Positions 35,209 to 43,343 of a DNA stretch of 43,412 nucleotides are shown piece after piece. The DNA comes from Promethearchaeota archaeon. GTDB lineage: Archaea; Asgardarchaeota; Lokiarchaeia; Sigyniarchaeales; SOKP01. The stretch is from NCBI GenBank assembly GCA_019894715.1, contig JAGXOA010000199.1, positions 1-43,412 on the forward strand, written 5' to 3'. Both the position numbers and the translations under genes were made by a program. How positions within the stretch are numbered: position 1 is the first letter of the stretch; each line of letters opens with the position of its first letter. The notes under the pieces were generated by a model. That model saw nothing but the letters and a program-made list of their open reading frames with translations, searched no databases and was not told the DNA's origin.

Positions 35209-36936
35209 TTAATCTAATTTAGAACCACATTTATTACAAAAAGCATATTCAGAAGATAATTTAGAACCACAATTAGAACACACTATTTTTTCTCTATTAG
35301 AAGGAATTGATTGTAAACTACTAGCATAGGAAGGATAATTACTTATATCATTATTGAAATCTTCAATATTTGGGATAATTCCTGCATTAGAATCACTATT
35401 TGCAGTTTGAGTTTTAGAAAAGGGTACAAAAGCTGCTTGTTGTCTCTGATCTTCTTCTTGATATATAGCAGTTTTTTTATAAAGGGTCTCAAATAGAGAA
35501 GGTAATTTTTCCTCTTGTTTAATTTCTTGAGGAATTGATTCTTCAATAGGTGTTTTAATTTTTGTTGTTTCCTTTTTCTCTTTCTTCTCCTTTTCTTTTT
35601 TTACTTTTTCTGGTTTATTTTTATCTTTCTTTTGTTTTTTAGCTTTCTTTTTTGCTTTTTTAGGCTTTTCAATTGGTTCTGGTATGTAATCAAATAATGA
35701 ATTAGAAGGTTCTTCAGATGATCCCACAGATTCACTTGGTTGATCAAAAACAAATGGAGGTGCTTTTTCTATTGATGATTCATTTACACCAACAGTATTT
35801 TCAGATACAAAATCTTCAGGAGCAGTTGTTGGTACAGGTGCATTTGAAGAGAAAGGTATGGCTTTTGGTTTAAAAGATTCAGAAGGAATAGTTTGGGATG
35901 AAACTGAAAAGGAAGGAACATCATAAGTTTCATTTATTCTTTGAGATGGATCTAATAATATCTCATCTTGAGTTTTGAATTCAAAATCAGGTATTGTTTT
36001 TGATTCTTCCTTTGGCATTTCTGGTATTGGAACTTCTGGTTCCTTTTCTTCTCCCATCAAGGATCTTAAATCTTCTTTTATTTTTTCAGCTTCTGTTTTA
36101 TATAAGGGTGGTTGATAAATTTCAGGTTGATTCTGTATAGTTTCAGAAGAATATGTTATATTTTCTTCAGGTACGATAATGTTTTCTTGAGGAGGACTAT
36201 ATTCAGATTCTTGTGAAAGATTGTATTCTGTCTCTTGTTCTGGTTCAAAAGAATTATATTCTGATGTCATTGGAATTGATGTTTCAGAACTACTATATTG
36301 GTCATTAATTCCATTTGAAGTAGGTTGTTGACCCATAACAGTTGATGTTAAGATTTGTCCAGGAGCAAAAACATTTCCTTCAGATACTAATTTCTCAGGA
36401 ACACCATTACCAATCATTAAACATGCAAGAATTTGGAAGCAATCACCCACATTATCTCCGGTTTTTGCTGAAGCTTCCATATAATATAAATTAAAATCTC
36501 TCGTAAAAGTGTCTATTTCTTCCAGTGTTATAGCTCTTTGTTCAACTAAATCGCATTTATTTCCTACTAAAAGTACTGGAACTTCATTTTGTACATTTGC
36601 ACGTACTTCTTCTATCCATTGTGGAAGATGTTCAAAACTTGGAAGAGAGGTTAGATCAAACATAAGAAGGGCACCTAAAGCACCTCTATAATACATTGGA
36701 CGGATGGAACTAAATCGTTCTTGACCACCCGTATCCCATATTTGTAGTTTTGCTCTTATTTGTTCTTCATCTGTATCTACGTTAATTGTTCTTACATGAA
36801 AATCCACACCAATAGTCATTTTATAATCTTCAGTAAAGAATCCTTTGCTAAATCTTAGAGTCATAGCAGTTTTACCTACACCACCATCACCCACTACAAT
36901 AGATTTAAATAAATAGTCATACTCTTCTGTCATCAA
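35209..36936 (-). CDS. Rab-like small GTPase with long disordered linker and C-terminal zinc ribbon
   Basis: 575 residues. Residues 1-175 are a Rab/Ras-type GTPase: GDGGVGKT (16-23), T41 in T-I-G-V-D-F (switch I, Rab-like), WDTGGQE (67-73; G instead of the common A), R-G-A-L-G-A-L-L-M-F-D, NKCD (126-129), ASAK (155-158). Residues about 185-540 are low-complexity, rich in E, S, P and T, with a block of K/E repeats (about 425-465), so disordered. The end is a zinc ribbon (C-S-N-C-G-S-K ... C-N-K-C-G, about 553-572). There is no prenylation cysteine; the ribbon may replace lipid anchoring. Typical of the enlarged GTPase repertoire of Asgard archaea. The second Met (36933) is an equally good start. 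Confidence 0.88.
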   Translation of the reverse strand: MMTEEYDYLFKSIVVGDGGVGKTAMTLRFSKGFFTEDYKMTIGVDFHVRTINVDTDEEQIRAKLQIWDTGGQERFSSIRPMYYRGALGALLMFDLTSLPSFEHLPQWIEEVRANVQNEVPVLLVGNKCDLVEQRAITLEEIDTFTRDFNLYYMEASAKTGDNVGDCFQILACLMIGNGVPEKLVSEGNVFAPGQILTSTVMGQQPTSNGINDQYSSSETSIPMTSEYNSFEPEQETEYNLSQESEYSPPQENIIVPEENITYSSETIQNQPEIYQPPLYKTEAEKIKEDLRSLMGEEKEPEVPIPEMPKEESKTIPDFEFKTQDEILLDPSQRINETYDVPSFSVSSQTIPSESFKPKAIPFSSNAPVPTTAPEDFVSENTVGVNESSIEKAPPFVFDQPSESVGSSEEPSNSLFDYIPEPIEKPKKAKKKAKKQKKDKNKPEKVKKEKEKKEKKETTKIKTPIEESIPQEIKQEEKLPSLFETLYKKTAIYQEEDQRQQAAFVPFSKTQTANSDSNAGIIPNIEDFNNDISNYPSYASSLQSIPSNREKIVCSNCGSKLSSEYAFCNKCGSKLD

Positions 36937-37204
36937 TGATCAACCTTTAATAATAATTCTTATATGAAATTACTTTTTTATATAATCCTATAGTTCTCAT
37001 TAAATAAATATTATAACTTTTTTAAAAGTTTATTATTTATTATTTTATTTAGATAAATACACATTAAATAATAAGAGATTAACTCTTATGAAATTCAATA
37101 TTATATTATGAAAATTATACTAATCTAAGTATTAAAAATTATTGGAAAAAAAAAATGAGCTACTATTTGTAAGTAACTTTGGTTTTTGGTTATTAAAAAT
37201 AGTA
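36937..37204. other. AT-rich intergenic stretch
   Basis: Holds the promoter region of the Rab-like gene. Apart from A/T-rich runs nothing distinct was seen. Confidence 0.4.
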
Positions 37205-37416
37205 AAAATGTTAAATAATATTAGCATTTTTTACTATAAATTGTTCATACGAAGTTTGGATCTTGTCCCTTATTCATACAGTCCAAAACCAGTTACCTCT
37301 ATCGAATAAATTCCCAAAGGACTCATCTCTGACTACTTTACTATTCATGAGGTCATCTCAGTCTAACTATGATAGATGAGGGCTCATGATCATTTTTCTC
37401 GAAATGAGAATATTAT
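37205..37416. ncRNA. Structured repeat element B (candidate RNA)
   Basis: The second copy of the element at 18181-18392, same orientation. Helix CATGAG (37346-37351)/CTCATG (37383-37388) continues here as TCATCT (37353-37358)/AGATGA (37374-37379), where copy A has different bases; the end hairpin TTCTC/GAGAA is fully paired. TTTGGA/TCCAAA (about 37255/37281) pair as well. No tRNA, rRNA, SRP or RNase P signature. The similarity ends sharply at about 37416; 37417-37765 shows nothing further than A/T-rich sequence and presumably the promoter of the HPS gene. Confidence 0.55.
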
Positions 37417-37792
37417 TCCACAAATGAGGGAAATCCTCTTACAATAATATCAAAATTTCAATGCTAGTCTTTATTGATCTCTTTAATATTCTCTTTTTAA
37501 TATACCTTCAATATGATATAATTTATTAGAGAGATAGAAAGGAGAGAAGTTCTTATAAAAAGAGATGGTGTGTTAAGAATTATTAATAATTTAATTCTTG
37601 GTCTATTTATTACAATGAATGAATTTTAATAAAAATTTATAGCAAATATTAATATTTTTATTATTTTTTTTGATAATATCAATCAATAGTAGTAAAATTT
37701 TTTTCTTTCAAAATATTTATATTAAGAGAGATAAAAGATTTTATTATTAAGAACCACAAGGGTAAATGATTTTGATAAGAAAAAGAGAAAAT

Positions 37793-39112
37793 ATGCCATA
37801 TCTGCAAATTGCACTTGATGTAATCAATTTACAGAGGGCATTAGAAATTGCAGAAGAATCTATTAGAGGAGGTGTAGAATGGATTGAGGCAGGAACCCCA
37901 TTAATTAAATCTGAAGGTATGAATGCAATTAGAGAACTGAGAAAGAGATTTCCAGATAAAATAATAATTGCTGATATGAAAACTGTTGATGGTGGTTCTA
38001 TTGAGATTGAAATGGCAGCAAAATCTGGGGCAAATATCGTATTAATGCTTGGAGGAAGTGATGATACATCAATTAAAGAAGCTGTTGATGCAGCAAGGAA
38101 GTTTGGTGTTTTATTAGGATGTGATACAATTGATGTTCCTAAGAATAATTTAATAGAGAGAGCTTTAAAACTGGAAGAATTAGGTGTTAATATGATTTGT
38201 TCTCATGTAGGAATAGATCAACAAACATTATTTGGTGGAGAAAAAACTCTTGAATTTGCTAAAAAACTAAAAGAAGAACTAAATCCTTCTACTTGGATTG
38301 CCGTAGCAGGAGGAATAAACAGCGAAACTGCTGCAAAAGCTAAAGAACTTGGTGTTGATGTTATAGTTGTCGGAGGAGCATTTTATAAATCGGAAAATCC
38401 GGAAATTACAGCTAAAAGAATAAAAGAAGCAATTGATACTGCAAAACCAATTGAATCAAAATTTTTTAAAAAATATAATGAAACTCAAATAAGAGAAGCA
38501 CTAATGAAGGTATCAACACCTAATATTTCAGATGCTATGCATCGATCAGGTGAAATGCATGGATTAAAACCTATATGGAGAGGAACAGAAGAACTACCTT
38601 TAAAATTTGTAGGCCCTGCAATAACTGTTAGAACTTATAATGGAGATTGGAGTAAACCTGTTGAAGCGATAGAAGATGCTAAGAAAGGAGATGTAATTGT
38701 TATTGATGCTTGTAAAGGAAAAGATGCTGTATGGGGAGAACTTGCATCATGGAGTTGCAAAACTAAAGGAATTTCAGGAGTAGTAATTGATGGGGCTGTC
38801 AGAGATATTGAGGATATTAGAAAGATTAACCTACCACTATATGCAAAGCATTTTACTCCGACAGCAGGAGAACCTCGAGGTTTGGGTGAGATAAATACGA
38901 GTATTATTTGTGCAGGTCAGAAAGTCGATCCAGGTGATTGGATTGTTGGAGATGCCTCTGGTGTTGTAGTAATTCCAAGAAAGAGCGCACAAGAAATTGC
39001 TAATCGAGCAATTAATGTCCTTGAAAAAGAAAATCGTCTTCGTGAGGAGATAAAAAGAGGATCAACACTTTCCGAGGTCACATATTTAAAAAAATGGGAA
39101 AAACAGAAATAA
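37793..39112 (+). CDS. Hexulose-6-phosphate synthase fused to RraA-like domain
   Basis: About 439 residues from the ATG at 37793 (M-P-Y-L-Q-I-A-L-D, the usual start of the family); an upstream ATG at 37766 adds nine. Residues 1-210 are a (beta/alpha)8 barrel of the HPS/KGPDC/OMP decarboxylase group: A-L-D-V, I-E-A-G-T-P-L-I-K-S-E-G, D-M-K-T-V-D-G-G (catalytic D-x-K-x-x-D), V-A-G-G-I-N, V-V-G-G-A-F-Y. Residues about 225-430 are RraA/HMG-aldolase-like (S-D-A-M-H, V-V-I-D-G-A-V-R-D, G-D-W-I-V-G-D-A-S-G-V-V-V-I-P). Archaea lacking the pentose phosphate pathway use HPS in reverse to make ribulose 5-phosphate and formaldehyde from fructose 6-phosphate via hexulose 6-phosphate. The fusion is common in archaea; the isomerase partner (PHI) is not in the window. 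Confidence 0.9.
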   Translation: MPYLQIALDVINLQRALEIAEESIRGGVEWIEAGTPLIKSEGMNAIRELRKRFPDKIIIADMKTVDGGSIEIEMAAKSGANIVLMLGGSDDTSIKEAVDAARKFGVLLGCDTIDVPKNNLIERALKLEELGVNMICSHVGIDQQTLFGGEKTLEFAKKLKEELNPSTWIAVAGGINSETAAKAKELGVDVIVVGGAFYKSENPEITAKRIKEAIDTAKPIESKFFKKYNETQIREALMKVSTPNISDAMHRSGEMHGLKPIWRGTEELPLKFVGPAITVRTYNGDWSKPVEAIEDAKKGDVIVIDACKGKDAVWGELASWSCKTKGISGVVIDGAVRDIEDIRKINLPLYAKHFTPTAGEPRGLGEINTSIICAGQKVDPGDWIVGDASGVVVIPRKSAQEIANRAINVLEKENRLREEIKRGSTLSEVTYLKKWEKQK

Positions 39113-39185
39113 TTTGATATTCTAATGAGAAGGAGGATTTTTATTAATTTAGATTTTATTGATAAAATTTTCTAGAAGAATTAGA

Positions 39186-39285
39186 AGCCAAGGGAGGGAT
39201 TTGAACCCCCGCAAATCAACTCTGCAGGCTGACGCTTTCGGCATAATTAAAAGACATTTATTCAACCGGGCTAAGCGACCTTGGC
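39186..39285 (-). tRNA. tRNA-Cys(GCA) with D-loop intron
   Basis: Acceptor GCCAAGG (39285-39279) with CCTTGGC, D-stem GCTT/AAGC, anticodon arm TCAGC-CTGCAGA-GTTGA (anticodon GCA), T-arm GGGGG-TTCAAAT-CCCTC, discriminator T. The D-loop is 35 nt; a normal loop is about 8-11 nt, so about 24 nt after AGCCCGGTTG must be spliced out. CGG before and CCG at the end of the insertion can pair. Mature length would be 76 nt. Confidence 0.9.
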
Positions 39286-39354
39286 ATTTTTATGTATAAG
39301 AATTAATATAAAATATAAATAGTAATTTTTATAAAGATAAATCAAATTTTAATT

Positions 39355-40191
39355 TTATCTTTTAATTATACTATAGTAATAAGTCTCTGGATCTGGAAGA
39401 TCAATATCGAATTTTCCAAAGTAATTAAAAATATTTTTAATATCACGCACCAAAAATATTTCTGCTTTTGGATGATGTATTGAAACACCTTGAGAAATAT
39501 CAATTACAATAGGTTTCTGATTATGATAAAGAATATTAAACTCAGAAAGATCTCCATGTACTAAATGTGCTTTTTGATATAGATCTTTTATGAATGTTAG
39601 AATTTCATTCAAAAGTATATCTAAATTTTTTGGTTCTTTAATATCCTTCAATTTTGGTGCAGGAATAGGTCCAAATCCAATATATTCCATTATAAGAATA
39701 TTATTTTTCACAAATAGAGGCTTAGGAACTTTTAGATCAGAATTACATGCTCTTTTAAGATTTTTATACTCTTTCGTTGCCCATAAATAGATAATTTTAG
39801 AAGTATTATGAGGAATTTTCTTAAATCTAGGATCTCCTACAATATAAGTCCTCATCCATTTGGAAGTGTTGCTATCAATTTTATAAATTTTTATTGCGAC
39901 TTCATTTCCTTCAAGGTCATATCCAAGATATACATTAGCTTCTTTTCCAGAAGAGATGATACCTTCAAGATAATCAATTATTCCTTTTTGAATTGTCTTT
40001 CCTAATTCCCAAATCGTTCTTTCATCAAAAACAGCTTCAATTGCAGCTTTTCTCTTTGTTTTATCTATATGTCTAATTCTCTTATTATCTATGTTTTTTT
40101 TTATGATATTGTCAATATCTTTGTCAAAATCATCTGAATTTTCTGATAATTCTCTATCCTCATATTTTGAATCTTCTTCATCAAATTCCAT
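39355..40191 (-). CDS. rio1: RIO1-family atypical protein kinase
   Basis: 278 residues. RIO1 acts in small ribosomal subunit maturation. An acidic N-terminal tail (about 1-45), then the RIO domain: S-G-K-E-A-N-V-Y-L-G (nucleotide loop, about 78-87), V-A-I-K-I-Y-K (catalytic-core Lys), the RIO1-type flexible loop F-K-K-I-P, M-E-Y-I-G (hinge), H-G-D-L-S-E-F-N-I-L (catalytic Asp, about 212-221) and I-D-I-S-Q-G (metal-binding Asp). Its ATG directly adjoins the NMD3 stop codon, so the two are translationally linked. Last protein gene of the operon, followed by tRNA-Cys on the same strand. Confidence 0.95.
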   Translation of the reverse strand: MEFDEEDSKYEDRELSENSDDFDKDIDNIIKKNIDNKRIRHIDKTKRKAAIEAVFDERTIWELGKTIQKGIIDYLEGIISSGKEANVYLGYDLEGNEVAIKIYKIDSNTSKWMRTYIVGDPRFKKIPHNTSKIIYLWATKEYKNLKRACNSDLKVPKPLFVKNNILIMEYIGFGPIPAPKLKDIKEPKNLDILLNEILTFIKDLYQKAHLVHGDLSEFNILYHNQKPIVIDISQGVSIHHPKAEIFLVRDIKNIFNYFGKFDIDLPDPETYYYSIIKR

Positions 40192-41118
40192 TTAATCAAC
40201 TTCTTCTTCTTTGATTACAGTAAGAGGTTCATTAAAAAAGAATTTAAAATCTTTTGTAATTTTTATGTCACTCTCATTTTTTAGAATTACTTTATTTTTA
40301 AGAATCGTATCGATTTTAAATTTCTTGTTCTTTATAATAATTGTATCTTTTTTCCTAAAGGGTAAGAATTTTATTAGTGATTTTAATCGATAAAGATTTT
40401 TACCTCTGTGAATATCTCTTCCTACTAATTTTTTTGATCTTTTTAATATAAAATGATAATTTCCTCTTAAAAATGAAATTATATAATTCATAATTTCATT
40501 AGTACTCAGATATAGGTCAACTCCATTTTTCTCATCAGATATTTTAGAAATATAATGTCGTTGTTCTTTTAAAAATAAATTTTTCACATAACTTTCGATT
40601 TTTTCTAGCACTTCTTCAATAAAAAATAATTTTTGCTCATCAACAACACGTAATTGAATTATTGATAAAAAATAGGAACCTCCTCTAAGATTTACACAAT
40701 TCTTACATAATTCATAATTTATGACAATTTGCATGTCTTGTGCAAACATAATTTTTTCATTTTCATTTAGAGTTCCAATAATATTTACATTTATGGATTT
40801 AAGTAAATCCTTAGATGAAAAGACCATACTATGCTCATCTAAAAGTATTTTAAAATCAATAGTTCTCTTTTTCAAATATGGTTTGAGAATAAATCTTTGA
40901 ATCGCATCTTCAATAATTTGATCTATATCTTTAAGAATTGGTTCAAACCATTCTTCTTTTTTATTATATTTTAGACAATCCAAACAAATCTTAAAAGAAA
41001 ATTTATCTGGAATTTCAAATAAAGGATGTTCCTCTAAATAACATTCATAACACATACTAAAATGAGGGGAAAATGCATTAATCTCTTTTCCACATATAGC
41101 ACAAAATCTATTGGGCAT
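40192..41118 (-). CDS. nmd3: NMD3-family 60S/50S export-factor homologue
   Basis: 308 residues. N-terminal zinc-binding part with C-A-I-C-G-K, C-Y-E-C, C-L-D-C (about 6-50) and later C-K-N-C (about 139-142), then V-N-L-R-G-G-S-Y-F-L, as in archaeal NMD3, followed by a C-terminal OB/SH3-like part. In eukaryotes NMD3 escorts the large subunit out of the nucleus; in archaea it presumably acts in late large-subunit assembly. The start codon overlaps the preceding gene's stop by one base (TAATG). Confidence 0.92.
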   Translation of the reverse strand: MPNRFCAICGKEINAFSPHFSMCYECYLEEHPLFEIPDKFSFKICLDCLKYNKKEEWFEPILKDIDQIIEDAIQRFILKPYLKKRTIDFKILLDEHSMVFSSKDLLKSINVNIIGTLNENEKIMFAQDMQIVINYELCKNCVNLRGGSYFLSIIQLRVVDEQKLFFIEEVLEKIESYVKNLFLKEQRHYISKISDEKNGVDLYLSTNEIMNYIISFLRGNYHFILKRSKKLVGRDIHRGKNLYRLKSLIKFLPFRKKDTIIIKNKKFKIDTILKNKVILKNESDIKITKDFKFFFNEPLTVIKEEEVD

Positions 41119-41426
41119 TAAAACATCATCTTTAAAGCCATTGGAACGCCATTTATATAGCGAATTCCTTCTTTGTTTAATATTTTATTATTTATTGCTT
41201 CTTGAACTATTGATTCTCCAATAATATTAAAATAAGAGACTTGTTTTAAGATTGCAATTGCTTTATCGATCTGTATCAAATCTCCACCAAAAAAGTGATT
41301 GGATATTTCAATTCTTAAATTACCTTCCTGAAATACTTTACATAAAAGATTTTCATCACAAATAGCAATTATCTCTATATCGTTCTTATAATGAACTTTA
41401 ATATATACATTCATATCGAAATTCAA
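41118..41426 (-). CDS. DUF424 family protein
   Basis: 102 residues. Matches the archaeal DUF424 pattern: an N-terminal strand Y-I-K-V-H-Y, I-A-I-C-D-E-N-L-L-C-K-V-F-Q-E-G-N-L-R-I-E-I, F-F-G-G-D-L (about 46-51), then a helix of about 20 residues, I-I-G-E, and the end G-V-P-M-A. Function unknown, but the gene is habitually found next to aIF2-beta in archaea, as here (8 bp behind it), which argues for a translation-linked role. Confidence 0.88.
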   Translation of the reverse strand: MNFDMNVYIKVHYKNDIEIIAICDENLLCKVFQEGNLRIEISNHFFGGDLIQIDKAIAILKQVSYFNIIGESIVQEAINNKILNKEGIRYINGVPMALKMMF

Positions 41427-41434
41427 AAATTATT

Positions 41435-41848
41435 CTATTTTTCTCTAATTTCTATTCTAGCACCGCAAGCAGTACATTTTAAGAATTGTCTTTTTCCTTC
41501 TTTTTGGATTGTAGTATCTGGCTTATTGCAAATATTACATAATACGTATTCCTTAGCATATTGTTTTATTAATCTATCCAATACTTGTGGTTTGTATCTA
41601 CTTTTTAAGAACAATTGATTTCCTCTAATTTCTCCCATTGTACCTGCTGATTTTTGCAATATACTTTGAAAATGTTTTCTATCTCTATCGAGTGTTGTTA
41701 ATATTTTTTGAAAATTGGAAATATAAGTATTTTTTCCCTCATAACGGAGTTCAACTGTGGGTATTTCAAACCTACTTGATTGTTTTACATTTTCAGGAAT
41801 TTTATTGTAAGCTTTATCTAAAAGTTCATTATATTTATCTAAATTCAT
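41435..41848 (-). CDS. eif2b: Translation initiation factor 2, beta subunit
   Basis: 137 residues from the ATG at 41848 (M-N-L-D-K-Y-N-E-L-L-D-K-A-Y), the usual aIF2-beta start; the longer frame back to 42004 overlaps the upstream gene and is not homologous. Central alpha-beta domain (R-F-E-I-P ... I-S-N-F-Q-K-I-L-T-T-L-D-R-D ... L-K-S-R-Y-K-P) and C-terminal zinc ribbon C-N-I-C ... C-T-A-C (about 104-128). Part of the heterotrimer that delivers Met-tRNAi to the small subunit; the tRNAi-Met gene itself lies 1 kb away at 42830. Confidence 0.95.
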   Translation of the reverse strand: MNLDKYNELLDKAYNKIPENVKQSSRFEIPTVELRYEGKNTYISNFQKILTTLDRDRKHFQSILQKSAGTMGEIRGNQLFLKSRYKPQVLDRLIKQYAKEYVLCNICNKPDTTIQKEGKRQFLKCTACGARIEIREK

Positions 41849-41954
41849 ATTAATCTTCGCTAATACTATACAATTATTAATATGTATATAAATTAATTCT
41901 TGAAAAATAATCTTCCTATTTTTACAATAAAAAAAATAGATATTTATTAAAAAA

Positions 41955-42698
41955 TCAATATGATTGATAGATACTATCTTCTGATTGATATATCTTTGAT
42001 TCAATTTCTAAATTTTTTAAATTTTCTTTTAATTCAATATCAGAGACATTCAATAATTCTTTTAAATCTTGAAGGCTTACTCCTTCTCCATTTAGAGTAT
42101 GTTCTTCAATGATAAGAAATAATTTCTCCTTTATATCTGAATTTTTAGAATTATCATCCTGAAATAATGAATCTACATCAATTTCATCAATATCATTATC
42201 GAATTTGAAATTTTCACCATCAATTTCAGGAATTTCTTTTATATCTCCATCTTTTATTCTTTTAATTATCTCAAGATCACATAATAGAGAAAAGTTAGGT
42301 TCTTCAACTTTTTTTATAATCTCTGGAGAAATTGATATAAAACCATTCCAATTTTTTATCATTCCAATTATTTCAACTCTATCTCCTTTATTGTATTCTT
42401 TATAATCATCTGGATTTACACTCCATAAAGTTGCTCTAATTAATCCAGTACCATCATCTAAATGGAATTCAATTCTCACATTTGAAGAATTATCTTCTTC
42501 AAAAATATCATCATCACCCATATTTGGTTTATTTAGAATTTCTTTCTTTTCAATTATTGATACTACAATTCTAATTCTCTTAATTTGACCAAATATAGTA
42601 TAGAGAAATTTATTGCTATTGGAATATTTTCCATTGAGGATATGGGTTATCCAACATCTAACAGATGGTAATCTTCTAAATGTTTGTACTTCATTCAT
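41955..42698 (-). CDS. RPA32-like single-stranded DNA-binding protein
   Basis: 247 residues. One OB fold (about 35-130: I-F-G-Q-I-K-R-I-R-I-V, I-E-F-H-L-D-D-G-T-G-L-I-R-A-T-L-W, G-D-R-V-E-I-I-G-M-I-K, I-S-P-E-I-I), an acidic linker, and a C-terminal winged helix (about 190-240: L-F-L-I-I-E-E-H ... G-V-S-L-Q-D-L-K-E-L-L). This OB plus winged helix order is that of eukaryotic RPA2/RPA32 and the archaeal RPA-associated COG3390 group. It would act in DNA replication or repair as part of an RPA complex. It heads the minus-strand operon, 106 bp before aIF2-beta. Confidence 0.8.
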   Translation of the reverse strand: MNEVQTFRRLPSVRCWITHILNGKYSNSNKFLYTIFGQIKRIRIVVSIIEKKEILNKPNMGDDDIFEEDNSSNVRIEFHLDDGTGLIRATLWSVNPDDYKEYNKGDRVEIIGMIKNWNGFISISPEIIKKVEEPNFSLLCDLEIIKRIKDGDIKEIPEIDGENFKFDNDIDEIDVDSLFQDDNSKNSDIKEKLFLIIEEHTLNGEGVSLQDLKELLNVSDIELKENLKNLEIESKIYQSEDSIYQSY

Positions 42699-42829
42699 AA
42701 TCCATTTTATCTCATACTTATTAATTTCTTATTTATTATACAAATGTTTCTCTTTTATTCATATTTATTAATTTATGAATAAATTATGAATTTTATTTAA
42801 TTATAATAATTCTAGAAAAAGAAAAAATA

Positions 42830-42966
42830 TAGCGGGGATTGGATTTTCAGTTAACTGGAGACCAGTTACTTACTTTTGAACCAATGATCTCAGGGTTTCT
42901 TAAAGGATAGTGTATGCCACTTCATTTATGAGCCCTGCGGCATAAACCAGGCTAGCCCACCCCGCT
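42830..42966 (-). tRNA. Initiator tRNA-Met(CAT) with two introns
   Basis: Acceptor AGCGGGG (42966-42960) with CCCCGCT, D-arm GGCTAGCC...ATGCC, anticodon arm CAGGG-CTCATAA-CCCTG (anticodon CAT; the GGG/CCC pairs of initiator tRNAs are present), T-stem ATTGG/CCAAT, discriminator A. The first A-U acceptor pair and GGG/CCC mark it as initiator. Two insertions break the cloverleaf: 30 nt after position 37 (canonical site) and 31 nt inside the T-loop, between TTCA and the final AAAT; the latter contains ACTGG/CCAGT, a self-pairing hairpin. Mature length 76 nt. Confidence 0.93.
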
Positions 42967-43215
42967 TTCTATTAAAAAACAAAATAGAAAAATCTATTAT
43001 TTTTTATATGCAAGATATCATATTAAACATTTCTTTTATTCTTTTCTCAATTAATAGTTATATTTTAACATAGAAATAAATTGATACCAATCAATTAGAA
43101 TTTCATTTATTTTTTTTTAAAATAGAAGATTTTCATAAATTTAGTTTTTATGGAAATAATATTGGTCTAATAGTTAGTATCAGTTCTAAATATGAACCTT
43201 TTATTTGTATTCGAT

Positions 43216-43343
43216 GTGTGAACTACACACGGCCTAAAGACCGTGGCTTCCTACGAGTACACAACCGTTTCTACTACGGGTTGGCCTGTTTATCGTAGAA
43301 AACCATTCCATCATATTTGGAATGATTCCTCGTTCACTGAGGA
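43216..43343. ncRNA. Multi-hairpin structured RNA or mobile-element end (candidate)
   Basis: A gene-free stretch (42967-43412) with a visibly GC-richer core. Consecutive perfect helices: CACGG (43228-43232)/CCGTG (43241-43245); CTACGA (43251-43256)/TCGTAG (43293-43298); CATTCCA (43304-43310)/TGGAATG (43318-43324); TCCTC (43327-43331)/GAGGA (43339-43343). GTGTG/CACAC (43216-43220/43226-43230) competes with the first. The CGGCCTAAAGACCG hairpin followed by TGGCTTCC recalls end hairpins of IS200/IS605-superfamily elements and their guide RNAs, but no tnpB or iscB remains are seen before the window ends. Confidence 0.5.

Noticed and set aside
41849-42004. N-terminal extension of aIF2-beta up to 42004
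   Set aside because: It overlaps the RPA32-like gene, is rich in hydrophobic and Lys/Asn residues unlike the family, and the ATG at 41848 gives the standard start.
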